From contig WSYJ01000119.1 of the NCBI GenBank assembly GCA_020186115.1, positions 1 through 64,000 of the forward strand: 64,000 bases of DNA. Direction: 5' to 3'. Every line of letters starts with the position of its first letter. Within the stretch, counting starts at the first letter, position 1. The translations under genes were made by a program, and so were the position numbers. A model generated the notes under the pieces. The model saw nothing but the letters and a program-made list of their open reading frames with translations. It made no database searches and was not told the DNA's origin. Source of the stretch: Histomonas meleagridis (taxonomy: Eukaryota > Parabasalia > Tritrichomonadida > Dientamoebidae). This document shows, in pieces, positions 28,058 to 38,537 of the stretch.

Positions 28058-29032
28058 TTAATTTACCACAGTGTAGTTTCCTCTAGGTAATTTGCTTTTG
28101 TCCATACCATTTGCAACCAATATTCTTAATGTGCTTGGCACTTTGACATGCTTTTCATCATTTGATATTAATATAATTTTGGAAATATCTAAGTACTTTA
28201 TTCGGGGCATTGATGCTATTTTCTCAAAAGAAAATCCTTCCATCAAGTCACATCCCCTAAGAGATAGTACTGTTAATTTATTCGAATTTAATATTATTTG
28301 TGGAAAACTTTTAAGTGCAGTAAAGGATAAATCCAAAGAATGCAATTCACCAAATCCATTTGGAAATGATGGAATTGATATGATATTATTCATAGATAAA
28401 GAAAGGAAATTAAGTTTTGGAAATTTTTCAGGTTCTAAAATGTTGGGCCATTGACAAAATGCATTGTTGCTTAAGTTTAATCCTTCTAATTGACCCCATT
28501 TTAATTCATTTGGAAGTGTTGAAATAAAATTATATGATAAGTCAATAGATGTAAGACGTTTTGGAAGAGTATTTAAACTTGAAGGTATTTCAAGTAAGCC
28601 ACAGCAACGAAGGGAGAGAATTTTTATTTTGCTAAATTTTTGAAATTGTCGAAAAGAAGAATTTCCAGTAAAGTAAACCCCAGAGAAATCAAAGAAAACA
28701 ATATCTTTTTTCTTTTTTGCGTTAAGGGAAGATAGTTTTGGGTTTTTAATAGGCTTATAAGCTAGACTAAATATTGATTTTGATTCGTTATATACATCTT
28801 TTAAGTTTGCAAAATCTTCGTAAAGTTTTTCTTTAGGGTTTTCGATTGTTTTTTCGTCCATGTATTTATGAAGAATTGAGTTATGTTGGCTTGAATATAT
28901 AAAATGTGCTGGAAAGCTATTTTCTTTAGTATTGTCAAGATCATTTGATTTTTCGTTATACATTTTTGTAAAATTATTTATATTAGAATGAAACGAGGAA
29001 ATTAAATCTGGGAATTCACTTGTTCCACTCAT
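28058..29032 (-). CDS. Leucine-rich-repeat protein, 324 aa
   Basis: The N-terminal 110 residues are charged and unstructured. From about residue 115 it has LRRs of the cytosolic typical type: IKILSLRCCGLLEIPSSL, LTSIDLSYNFISTLPNEL, LEGLNLSNNAFCQWPN and LNFLSLSMNNIISIPSF. The C-terminus is a capping segment. There is no signal peptide or membrane helix, so it is probably cytoplasmic or nuclear, unlike the BspA-type LRR protein at 15869. LRR solenoids bind proteins. With no flanking catalytic domain, the function is unknown; a protein phosphatase regulator or cytoskeletal adaptor is possible. The start ATG at 29032 is preceded by CGGTTTTTTAATCGTC about 20 nt upstream. It is divergent from the small ORF at 29132 (99 bp). 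Confidence 0.8.
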   Translation of the reverse strand: MSGTSEFPDLISSFHSNINNFTKMYNEKSNDLDNTKENSFPAHFIYSSQHNSILHKYMDEKTIENPKEKLYEDFANLKDVYNESKSIFSLAYKPIKNPKLSSLNAKKKKDIVFFDFSGVYFTGNSSFRQFQKFSKIKILSLRCCGLLEIPSSLNTLPKRLTSIDLSYNFISTLPNELKWGQLEGLNLSNNAFCQWPNILEPEKFPKLNFLSLSMNNIISIPSFPNGFGELHSLDLSFTALKSFPQIILNSNKLTVLSLRGCDLMEGFSFEKIASMPRIKYLDISKIILISNDEKHVKVPSTLRILVANGMDKSKLPRGNYTVVN

Positions 29033-29131
29033 TTTGTTTGGGAAAAAAAGACGATTAAAAAACCGAATGTAAAGTATTCTAAAAGTTGCAAATATTTGAT
29101 GTGATATTTGATGTTATAATTTAATAATTTA

Positions 29132-29449
29132 ATGAACATGCGAACATTAAAGAAAACAATAATAAATGTTATTTGTTCTGAGTTTAATACCAAAAGCTTT
29201 TCTAAAGAAGCGTTATGGTATCGATTTCATAATCGATATCCATATCAATCTCGGATTGAATTTGAAGAAACATTTCAATCTATCTTACAAACAACAATGC
29301 TTTCGATGTCACAAAATGAAAATGGTTCTATAGAATATAATTTGTCACAAAATGTAATCCCAAAATTTAACGAAACTCAAAATAAGCCAAATGAAGAGAG
29401 GAAAACACTCCGTGAAATAAACAAAAACGAAATCAATTCTCGTCATTAA
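29132..29449 (+). CDS. Small hypothetical protein, 105 aa
   Basis: I do not recognise a family. The first 65 residues (TLKKTIINVICSEFNTKSFSKEALWYRFHNRYP) look like a compact helical unit that could be a winged-helix fragment. The remainder is Asn/Glu/Lys rich and probably disordered. A second ATG lies at 29138. It occupies a tight slot, 99 bp from the divergent LRR start and 34 bp from the end of the convergent Tra1 gene, which supports it as a real gene. Confidence 0.55.
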   Translation: MNMRTLKKTIINVICSEFNTKSFSKEALWYRFHNRYPYQSRIEFEETFQSILQTTMLSMSQNENGSIEYNLSQNVIPKFNETQNKPNEERKTLREINKNEINSRH

Positions 29450-29483
29450 AAACTATAAATTATCTATAAACAATATATTTTAT

Positions 29484-32400
29484 TTATACCCAACCGAACT
29501 TAGTAAATTGCGCGTTAAAAGCGTTATTTGAGTTTTCTATTAAGAAATCTAACAAAACGAAAGGGAAATAGTCATCACTTTTATCTGTATTTTCATTTGT
29601 TTGGATAGCTAGCTTTGAGACTTTGTCCGTCACTATGTGTGTGTAATTTGTTTTAAATTTGTCTGGAATCAAAGCTGTTAAATAAAATCTGATTTTATCC
29701 ATGTTAATAAACATTGATTCTGCCAAGATATTAAATGCCGAATAAAAAGATCCATTTAACACGAACTTTGGTAACAAATAATTTAATTGATTCGAAAGTG
29801 GAATATGTGAAATTATATTTGGGTTATCAAAAAATCCTGGGATACAAAATCTTTGTCGATCATTTAAGAATAACATTGAAGGTGTTAAAGAGACAGAAGT
29901 TCCTAATACCATATGTAAATAAGAAAAAGCACCTAAATGAGCCGCAAAATTTTGCCGTTTAAATAAAAAGTCTGTTTTAAAACCGTTACACCCTTTAATA
30001 AACCATTTAAACAGTATATCGTTTTCCAAATTTATTTTCCGTTTATTATAAAACGTTTTTGGTGAAAGAATATTTTCGTTGATGTTCTTTTTGAAAGCTT
30101 TATCGAAAAGTTTTATAATATTTAAATCTTTATAACTAATAATTTCTTGATAAGAATTAATTAACGGAGAAATTATTAATAATAATTTTGGATGTATTAA
30201 AAATGATTGAGGGTAATATAAAAAAAAGTTTTTAGTTGAAGAACTTGGGTGATTTTTTATTAAGGAACTTAATAAATTAATTAAAATGAATTCTTTATAA
30301 TTTAATGTATAAATTTGTGGTGAAATCAACAAAAAATTTTTAATTTCTCCTTTAAAATTTATATAATTTAAAGTTGCTTCTTTATCACCATTTGCTTCTA
30401 AACCAATTCGAATAATATTATATTGATTAACATATAATCTAAACCCTACGAACGAAGAATAATTTGGTAATTTCTTATCCGTCTTAAAAAACGGCGGATT
30501 TAGTTTGCAAAATTTCTTTAGTTCTTTATAGTTATGATAATTGGTAATTGTTTCTGGGAACTCTACGTTTTGTTTATTTTGTGTTATACATTGATAAAAA
30601 TATTTTAATGCAGTAACAACGTCATCTAATTTCTTAATGTCATCATCACATTCATTAACGAAACTAAAAATCGATTCGAATTCTTCAACGTAACGATTTT
30701 CTTGTTTATTCTTTAACATATTAATAACCTCAGTAAGAATTTGAGGGTTATGAAAAGAGTTCGAATATTGACAATGTTTTAAACATAATAAAAACATATA
30801 AGGACTTGAACCCATTAATGTGATTAAGAATTCATTTGGTAAATATGAACATATACTAAATAATTGTGGGAGCCAACTAATGAACGCGACTTTCGATTCA
30901 TCTTTTAAGTTCTTTAAGTTAATATTAAAGAGATTCGAAAGTTGTTGTTCTTTACGGATTAATGTTAATAATAATGAGATATATAATGATATGTGTTCTG
31001 AATCAGAGAAATTCATTTGTTCGAAAATCTTTTGAAAGATTCGTTCAACGCCATTAATATTATTTGGTAATGATTGTCTAATACATGTGACAACTAATGT
31101 TAACCATTGTTGTGTTGTTATGTTTGGCGTTGACATCTTTTGAGTTATGACTTGTAAAGCTTGTTGGAAATCATAAATTTTTAATAAATATTCATACATT
31201 AATAATGGATAATTACCTTTAGGTTGTGACTTAAGAAAATTTATTATCGATGGTAATGTATTTATTGTAATATATGGAAATGGTTTCTCATTAAATAAAT
31301 TGGATGAGATTTTATAATGCAAAAATGAATGTTTAAAATCATGAATCTTATACATAATATTAGATAATGAATTATGATTAATATATAATAATTCTTGAAT
31401 TTGCTTAACGTCTTCCGGACATTTGTTACGGAAGTCGTTTAAAACCGAAAAACGCCATACAAAATTTGAGGACATGGCGGTTTGGTTGTCAAGTGAATTA
31501 AACCAAATTAATTGACTTAATCGAAAAGCATTTTGATTATTACCATGAGAATTATAATATATTTTTAACATTTGTCGTATCTCTTCTTGTATAGCCTTCT
31601 TAAAAAACACCGTTAAATATGATTGAGATAAAAAAGAAGTCAAAAATTTTTTTTCATTTTTAAATTGTTTCTCTTGTAAAATCGGTAAAACTATTTGTGG
31701 AATTGTTGAGTTTTGAGGTATTATTGTATCACGAATCTTATCGATAGATATAGAAGGTAATGATAAGTTAATAGAAATGTTACGTAATTGTAATAATGAA
31801 TGCATATATAAATTTAATGGATATTTGTTCATTGATTGTAAATAATATTCTTTTGATGATTTATAATGTGAAAGTAATTGGAATGAAATCGCGTTGTTTA
31901 ACTTATCGTCAAAATTCGTCTTTAATAAGCCTAATGAATCATCATATAAGTTTAACATTTCTAAATATGTCATGTTTTGATATAACGTTTGATTAGGTAA
32001 TGGATTTGATTGTGGTAAATAAATCATTGATAAGATTTGTGATAATGAACTGTTTGGAAATAAATAAATGTAATAATTACAAAACGTTGTTAAATTTGAA
32101 ATAATGTTATTGGATAAATATTCATTGATTTCATTATCACTTAATGTTTTAATAAGAAAATTAAGATTCGTTGGAAATAATAATTTTAAAAATGTCTTTA
32201 GATGAAATTCTTCATTAATTTCAAACCAATTAATGTTCCAAATTTCTTTATTAAAATTTTCAGTTTCAGTAATTGCCAAAAATATAAAATTTTGTGATTG
32301 AATAAATATATCTTGAAAATCTAAATGATCAAGTGAAATATCATAAATCACTGATAATATGTCGTCATTAATTGGAAACTTAAAGTTTTTTAATTCAGAT

Positions 32401-35400
32401 TTTAAATTTTGCCTTGTTTCTGGTTTAAAGATTTTAATCATTAATTTTAATTTGCTTAAAAGTTTTGTATCACTTTGTGATTCATTTAGCCATTCTGATA
32501 ATGTCGAAAATGGTGTTGATAATGGTTCAGAAAGTAATTCATTTTTATTTCTAAAATTATCATGAACATTTTGTAAGAGAAATTTGGAGACGTTTAAGTT
32601 TGAATTGTTTACAATACTTTTCATAGCGTTTTGATAGAATTCAATTGTATCGCGTTGTAAATCAACCGAAAAGAAAATTGAAGGCAACAAAAGTGTCGGG
32701 AATTGAATTTCTTCTGAATCTTTTGAATACAATAAACCGGCGATAACCGCGATCAATTGACAAACGAATTTTGTTTTTGTTTGATTTAATTTTTCATCTT
32801 TATTAATTGGTTCGATTAATATTTCATTTAATTTTATTAATAAGGTCTCAGAACAAATACTATTATTAATGTATTTTTCAATTGCTAAAGGTATATTATG
32901 AGCAATTGAAGTCATTTCATTTAATTTCGTTAACACTAAAACAGAAGCAGAGATTAACAACTCCAAACATCTCGACGACGCGTTTTCGTCGATAAATTTT
33001 CTTAAGTTAATTAAAACGTTTGGTAAAACTAAGATTAATTGTTGTTGATAAATAGTTTGTATTGAGTTACATGACAATATATAACTCGAAACACATAAAA
33101 TATAATCGATTTGTTCTTTTGATACTTTATTAAACTCCAAATTCATTTGATACATTAAAAACAAATTTCGTGAAGCTCGAATCATAAAAGGGTTTGAATT
33201 TAATAACTTTTTTAGACGTAATTCATAATAGTCATCATTTTGATAATTTAAATTACTTATTAAATATTTTGTAACTGCACAAAATCGATTTAACGTTTTA
33301 ATATCTTTTAAGTCAGTAATTCCGGAATTTATCGAAATCGCTTGAATTTGTGGCGATGTGTTTAATATCACTGAAGTATTTAAGTCTTTTATTATTATAT
33401 TTTTATGAAGTCCTATTTTACAAGAAGTATAATGTATTAAATACACACCAAATATATTCGGATTACTTGGCGTATTAGGCTGTATTAAGTTATTAAAATT
33501 GATTGTAATCGTTTGTTGATTTTCTTCTTTCGAAGTTTTTATTCGATAATTTAAGATTTGATAATAAAATATTTTCGGAACTAAAAATTTATCTGTTAAA
33601 AACGTTTCTTGGATTATACCATAAATTTCATTTTGTTTAGTTGAATCAAGTAAATTTACAAACATAATGAAATGCCGTGTAAAATATGAATGATTAAATG
33701 ATGAAGAAAACTTTGATAAATTTAATAAAAACTCTTTTTTAATGAATTCATAATAATTTGTATTTATATTTATTAAATTTGCATATTTTATTGGTAAAAA
33801 TATTTGCGTGAAACAGACTAATATTGATGGCATATAAATACCTTTTTTAATTTTAATGAAACTTAATAATTCTTTAGCGATTTCGAATATTGGAAATAAT
33901 TCGATATTATCGTCGTCACATTCATTAATACATTTAGCTAATGAATAAATCGAATGTTCCATTACAAAACTAAAATCTTTTTGAATGACGTTTTTAAAAT
34001 ATGGTAAAATATATTTTTGGAAATTAGTTATTGAAGATTTAAAACAATAATTTCGAAATTCTTGACAATGTTTATTAGCATAAATATCAGTAAAGAATAA
34101 AAACAAATCAATTGACCAATTTAGTTGAAACATTTTCGAAAAACATTGTAACACTATATTAGGATAAAATTCTGCTAAAATATAATAAGGAACTTGAATC
34201 GGAAATAAAACAGTTTTCGAATATATTAAAAAATCCATAATATTTGAAATTAATTTTGTTAAATCATATTGTGATTGACCTGATTTTTTAATTTGTTTTA
34301 TTAATAATAATATTTGTTTTAATAATCGATTAATTTCGATATATGAATTATATTGTGTTATCATTGATTTTAAATTACTTACTACTTCAATTATTACTTC
34401 AACATAATTATTAATTTGACGAATTGAATAAAATTTTATTAAAAATCGTAAGATTTTAATATCATAAATACTTAATGTTTTACTTTGAAAAAAGATGCTC
34501 ATTTCATTAGGTAATGATTGAAATCCATATTTTTTACCTTCTTTTTTAAGTTTATGTAAGAAATAATTTGTAAATTGTCGACATTTATTACTTCGTAAAC
34601 TAACAAATATATTTTCCCATTGAGTATGTGCGAATTTTGAGTTCTTTAAGAACGGAAATAATTTTGCAATTACTTTAAATATAAAACGTACATTAAAATA
34701 TGCATAAACTAATTGATTAGTAGTTTGTGAATCTTTTAAAAGTTTTTTTACTTCTTTTATAGGTTGAATTATAACTATACATGATATATAATTATTTAAT
34801 ACTTTTGAAAGCTCCGAAATTATATCGGAAATATCTTCGATATCATTAAATGGTTGAAAAAAGATAAAATTATATGAATTAATTCGAAAGTAAGGATTCG
34901 CTTGTAATTTTTTTGGTAATTCTTTTAATGCTCTCATACGAGTTTGTTCAATTGGACTAATTACTCCGAAATTATTTTTTAGAAATCTTAATGAAATGAA
35001 TGCTATTTTTCTCATATATTTTTGATATACTGTTGAAGATTTAGTAAAAGTATAACGTAAATCATTTAATACTTTTACATCTTCATTAGTAAATCGTCGA
35101 GTGTATATATGATTATTAAATATTTTTAATACATTTTCATAATCATATTGTGATGCATGCATTAAACTATTAACTATTCGTACAAACAATGAATTCGTAG
35201 GTATATAATCTATTGTATAATCAATGATTTCAACAATAGTATGTGAAAAATTCCGATTATGACATAATATTGTTATATATTCAACAAATTCGGGAATGTT
35301 TTCTATTTCATTAATGATGCTTAATATCGATGTACCAAATTGTTGTCTTAATATTAATAAAATATATTGTTGCGGAGGTTTTAATGATTTATATGCATCA

Positions 35401-37898
35401 TCAATTAATGAAACATTTTTTGAGACAATAAATTTCGTCATTTCAATGATATTTTGATTCGAAAATGCATCCCAAAAATTTAATGTTGAAATAAAATTCA
35501 GAAAACAATCATAAAAAATTAATACTTTTTCATCATTTAAATTCTTTTCTAGTTTAAATGAGTTAAATATTGATTCAATTGATATAATTTTATCTTCATA
35601 ATTAATATAATGATGATATTTATCATCGTCTTTATTTATTAATGAATGTTTCACAAATAAATCAGGAATTTTAGTCAAGAAAATTTGCATACAATAAATA
35701 TCTTTAGATAAAGCATTAATTAGACGTGATTGAAGATTTTCTCTAATTTTACTTAAACTTTGAAAAAAAAATTGAGATTGAAGTGAAGCTATTTCCGAAA
35801 GAATTTGCGTTGCATTATTTCGATGTTTTTCAGACTCAATTGAATGCAAAAAAAGATATATCCAATTATCTAATGGTTCTTGTTGAGTATAACATAAAGG
35901 AAAAAGATATAAAGATAATAATGAAACAGATAATTCAAGTTGTGGATCATCGACTAAATATCTTAAAATAGAAATCATTGATATATGTTGTTGTTTAATT
36001 TTATCAATAAAATAAGTTAAACGTTGTAAATTCTTAAATAAAGAATGAAAAATTGGAATTAAAATATATTCGATTAAATAACTTTGCTTTTTATCTAATA
36101 TTAATAACATTATCTTTAAAAGATAATCTTGAATTTCTTTATCATGATGAGAATTAGGATCAATATATTTTTTCAATCCATTTTGAAACACTAATACAGT
36201 TAATTTAGCTAAAGGAATATTTTTATTATCTATGAAAAACATATCAAAATATTTAGTTATAGTACTTAAAAAATAAATATGATAAGGAACATTATCATGT
36301 AAATTCTTTAACATCATTTGATGAAATAATAAATGATATAAATGATATGGTTTAGTCGGAATCATAATATTTAAATGGAGTGAAAACAAATAATTTAATA
36401 ATTGTGGTGTTAATTGTGAAAATATTATACCAAAATATTTAATGATTTCATTAACCTTCTCTTTTAATATCGAAAAACTCATTTGTTGTCTAATAAAATT
36501 ACTAAATGTTTGATCAGGTGCATTTGGATTACCAGCAGTTGATACTATACCTAAGAACCAAGAAAAATATTTTAATAATCTAACAAACAATTCGATCTTA
36601 TTCGAGAATGAATTCCCTTCTATATATAATTGTTTATCAGGGAATAATGTACAATTTATAATGTTAATAATACATATGTTACAATCAAGCCAATATTCTG
36701 CTTCGAAAGGTTTATTTTTACTTGTTAAATCAACAGATTCAAATTCATCTTTTAACATTTCATATGATGTTACAGCTTGTTCAAATAAATCATGTTGTAA
36801 ATGTGGGTTTTGTTCAAATGAAGTTTTAGTGATATAACTTTTAAATAAATCTAAACTACTTCGTAAAAAACTAATTTGTCCTTTTAATCCACCAAAAAAA
36901 TACCATAATAAATATACAGTTCGACTAAATAAATTCATGTTCGATTGTTGTGATAATATTATCTTTTTAAATGTGTGGAAATAATATGAACTTCTTCGAC
37001 TTTCTAAATATGGATGATATTTAAGTGTTGGAAATATAGTCGAAAGAATTTTAAATAATATGTTTTTAAGTGATTCATTGTGTTTAGGAATATCTAAGTC
37101 ATATATAACACACATACATACATAAAGATTTTGCGCTATATGGATATATTTAATATCAATGGGTAATATATCATTCATACGAAAAATTAAATTAAACGAT
37201 TCATCACTAACATTACGAGAATATTCAATTAACTGATATGAAAGTTTAAGTGATTTAGTAACAATCAAATGTAATGTCTTAAAAAAATCAGGATTATTAA
37301 TGCATAGAAGACCATTATGTGCAACCTTGATGACTTTATCTAAGACTAATATAACTTCATTTGATTTAAGGGATTTAGTCTTGATAAAGGACCGATATGA
37401 ATTAATGATGATGAAAAATAATTTAATATCTATGGTTAAAACTGATTGTATTGACTCATCTAGAAAGTCATGAATTTGTTTGAATAATTCTAATATCATT
37501 TGTTCTGAACAATCTGGATATGAAATAAAATGATCAATTAAAAATAGAAATGTTTTACGACGAACGGATATATTTGAAGACCTTAAAAATGGTAAAACTA
37601 AAGTTTCAATTAAATAAGATGTTGACTGGGAAAATAAAAAAGGCCGTATTAATCGAAGTGAATGAAGAATACGACATATATAATAGTATCTTTTTTTTGA
37701 ATCTTCACCAAAAGAATTTTGATTTAATTTATTCAGATTTGTTGTAAAAAAATTTGTTAATGTAGGAAATGATTCATTAACCTCATCATCAAGTGCATAA
37801 ATTAGAAAGTCATCAACAGAATCAAGTACAGAGTCAGATAATTCTGGTAAAATTCCTGTTTTGAAATAAGAGTAAAATTGGAGCTGTTGGTGGCTCAT
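29484..37898 (-). CDS. TRA1: Tra1/TRRAP-like PIKK-family pseudokinase
   Basis: 2,804 residues in one uninterrupted frame, all-helical (HEAT/FAT type) for about 2,450 residues, then a PI3K-like fold. The C-terminal region matches Tra1/TRRAP. LFKWFIKGCNGFKTDFLFKRQNFAAHLG equals their W-x-FRKMF-xxQLA element, followed by LTPSMLFLNDRQRFCIPGFF, IPLSNQLNYLLPKFVLNGSF and the FATC-like end TKFGWV. The kinase catalytic (D-x4-N) and DFG motifs are absent, as in Tra1. The protein scaffolds SAGA/NuA4-type acetyltransferase complexes and binds transcription activators. Known Tra1/TRRAP are about 3,700-3,900 residues, so this is about 1,000 shorter. The frame extends to a GTG at 37916; the first ATG is 37898. 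Local base use is very AT-rich with long Asn/Ile/Leu runs. Confidence 0.7.
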   Translation of the reverse strand: MSHQQLQFYSYFKTGILPELSDSVLDSVDDFLIYALDDEVNESFPTLTNFFTTNLNKLNQNSFGEDSKKRYYYICRILHSLRLIRPFLFSQSTSYLIETLVLPFLRSSNISVRRKTFLFLIDHFISYPDCSEQMILELFKQIHDFLDESIQSVLTIDIKLFFIIINSYRSFIKTKSLKSNEVILVLDKVIKVAHNGLLCINNPDFFKTLHLIVTKSLKLSYQLIEYSRNVSDESFNLIFRMNDILPIDIKYIHIAQNLYVCMCVIYDLDIPKHNESLKNILFKILSTIFPTLKYHPYLESRRSSYYFHTFKKIILSQQSNMNLFSRTVYLLWYFFGGLKGQISFLRSSLDLFKSYITKTSFEQNPHLQHDLFEQAVTSYEMLKDEFESVDLTSKNKPFEAEYWLDCNICIINIINCTLFPDKQLYIEGNSFSNKIELFVRLLKYFSWFLGIVSTAGNPNAPDQTFSNFIRQQMSFSILKEKVNEIIKYFGIIFSQLTPQLLNYLFSLHLNIMIPTKPYHLYHLLFHQMMLKNLHDNVPYHIYFLSTITKYFDMFFIDNKNIPLAKLTVLVFQNGLKKYIDPNSHHDKEIQDYLLKIMLLILDKKQSYLIEYILIPIFHSLFKNLQRLTYFIDKIKQQHISMISILRYLVDDPQLELSVSLLSLYLFPLCYTQQEPLDNWIYLFLHSIESEKHRNNATQILSEIASLQSQFFFQSLSKIRENLQSRLINALSKDIYCMQIFLTKIPDLFVKHSLINKDDDKYHHYINYEDKIISIESIFNSFKLEKNLNDEKVLIFYDCFLNFISTLNFWDAFSNQNIIEMTKFIVSKNVSLIDDAYKSLKPPQQYILLILRQQFGTSILSIINEIENIPEFVEYITILCHNRNFSHTIVEIIDYTIDYIPTNSLFVRIVNSLMHASQYDYENVLKIFNNHIYTRRFTNEDVKVLNDLRYTFTKSSTVYQKYMRKIAFISLRFLKNNFGVISPIEQTRMRALKELPKKLQANPYFRINSYNFIFFQPFNDIEDISDIISELSKVLNNYISCIVIIQPIKEVKKLLKDSQTTNQLVYAYFNVRFIFKVIAKLFPFLKNSKFAHTQWENIFVSLRSNKCRQFTNYFLHKLKKEGKKYGFQSLPNEMSIFFQSKTLSIYDIKILRFLIKFYSIRQINNYVEVIIEVVSNLKSMITQYNSYIEINRLLKQILLLIKQIKKSGQSQYDLTKLISNIMDFLIYSKTVLFPIQVPYYILAEFYPNIVLQCFSKMFQLNWSIDLFLFFTDIYANKHCQEFRNYCFKSSITNFQKYILPYFKNVIQKDFSFVMEHSIYSLAKCINECDDDNIELFPIFEIAKELLSFIKIKKGIYMPSILVCFTQIFLPIKYANLININTNYYEFIKKEFLLNLSKFSSSFNHSYFTRHFIMFVNLLDSTKQNEIYGIIQETFLTDKFLVPKIFYYQILNYRIKTSKEENQQTITINFNNLIQPNTPSNPNIFGVYLIHYTSCKIGLHKNIIIKDLNTSVILNTSPQIQAISINSGITDLKDIKTLNRFCAVTKYLISNLNYQNDDYYELRLKKLLNSNPFMIRASRNLFLMYQMNLEFNKVSKEQIDYILCVSSYILSCNSIQTIYQQQLILVLPNVLINLRKFIDENASSRCLELLISASVLVLTKLNEMTSIAHNIPLAIEKYINNSICSETLLIKLNEILIEPINKDEKLNQTKTKFVCQLIAVIAGLLYSKDSEEIQFPTLLLPSIFFSVDLQRDTIEFYQNAMKSIVNNSNLNVSKFLLQNVHDNFRNKNELLSEPLSTPFSTLSEWLNESQSDTKLLSKLKLMIKIFKPETRQNLKSELKNFKFPINDDILSVIYDISLDHLDFQDIFIQSQNFIFLAITETENFNKEIWNINWFEINEEFHLKTFLKLLFPTNLNFLIKTLSDNEINEYLSNNIISNLTTFCNYYIYLFPNSSLSQILSMIYLPQSNPLPNQTLYQNMTYLEMLNLYDDSLGLLKTNFDDKLNNAISFQLLSHYKSSKEYYLQSMNKYPLNLYMHSLLQLRNISINLSLPSISIDKIRDTIIPQNSTIPQIVLPILQEKQFKNEKKFLTSFLSQSYLTVFFKKAIQEEIRQMLKIYYNSHGNNQNAFRLSQLIWFNSLDNQTAMSSNFVWRFSVLNDFRNKCPEDVKQIQELLYINHNSLSNIMYKIHDFKHSFLHYKISSNLFNEKPFPYITINTLPSIINFLKSQPKGNYPLLMYEYLLKIYDFQQALQVITQKMSTPNITTQQWLTLVVTCIRQSLPNNINGVERIFQKIFEQMNFSDSEHISLYISLLLTLIRKEQQLSNLFNINLKNLKDESKVAFISWLPQLFSICSYLPNEFLITLMGSSPYMFLLCLKHCQYSNSFHNPQILTEVINMLKNKQENRYVEEFESIFSFVNECDDDIKKLDDVVTALKYFYQCITQNKQNVEFPETITNYHNYKELKKFCKLNPPFFKTDKKLPNYSSFVGFRLYVNQYNIIRIGLEANGDKEATLNYINFKGEIKNFLLISPQIYTLNYKEFILINLLSSLIKNHPSSSTKNFFLYYPQSFLIHPKLLLIISPLINSYQEIISYKDLNIIKLFDKAFKKNINENILSPKTFYNKRKINLENDILFKWFIKGCNGFKTDFLFKRQNFAAHLGAFSYLHMVLGTSVSLTPSMLFLNDRQRFCIPGFFDNPNIISHIPLSNQLNYLLPKFVLNGSFYSAFNILAESMFINMDKIRFYLTALIPDKFKTNYTHIVTDKVSKLAIQTNENTDKSDDYFPFVLLDFLIENSNNAFNAQFTKFGWV

Positions 37899-38225
37899 TA
37901 AATCGGTTAGGGGCACCCTGAAACATCACAGCTCAAATTGGAAGGGGTCCGGCCATTTTGACATGGTTTCTTTGTGTAATACTTTTATCACCCATTTAAA
38001 ATTGTATGGTTTAACGCTCATAATTCATTGAAAACTACAAACAACTTGTTTATAAACTTTATTTCCTAATTACGCGTTTACAGTTTCAAAGAGATAAAAT
38101 GCTTTATAATGGAACTAAATCAAGAAATTTCGAAGGAACAGAGGATAGACTTCATTTTTTATTTAAAAATAATGAATTTAATTTTTTATCAAAAGAAAAA
38201 ATGCATCTATTATGATGCTAATGTC
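37899..38225. other. Intergenic, 327 bp
   Basis: Upstream of the Tra1-like gene. It has one GC-richer patch (37931-37965, GAAGGGGTCCGGCCATTTTGA) and is otherwise AT-rich. No gene was seen. Confidence 0.45.
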
Positions 38226-38537
38226 TCACTTCCGATGCTTTTTATCGATTTTGGCTTTTTTATGTTGTTTTTCCTTTTTTGATAATTTATCAATGTATCC
38301 TTTAGAACGCTCAACCTTTTTGTTTTTTTTGGCTCGGGTTTTTTGACTAATCTCTGTTTTTTTCTTTTTCGCTTGGATTTCTTTTAATAGTATATCTGTT
38401 GGAATATTTATAGCTTTCTTTTGATTTGGATCAGGTATTACTTGTTCATTATGTTGTACCCCTGGAATTTCAGACAAGGCTGCATCCAACTCACTGAAAT
38501 CATAAGCACTGCTGATTTGTTGATTATTTCCTTGCAT
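38226..38537 (-). CDS. Small Lys-rich protein, 103 aa
   Basis: No family recognised. Residues 1-50 are acidic to neutral (YDFSELDAALSEIPGV). Residues 58-103 are extremely basic with repeated Lys-Lys clusters (KKKKTEISQKTRAKKNKK, then KKEKQHKKAKIDKKHRK), typical of a nucleolar or ribosome-assembly factor. It is an independent gene by its ATG and an AATAAACGGC element 24 nt upstream (coding strand), the reverse complement of the GCCGTTTATT seen at other genes. Nuclear/nucleolar localisation is inference from composition. Confidence 0.6.
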   Translation of the reverse strand: MQGNNQQISSAYDFSELDAALSEIPGVQHNEQVIPDPNQKKAINIPTDILLKEIQAKKKKTEISQKTRAKKNKKVERSKGYIDKLSKKEKQHKKAKIDKKHRK

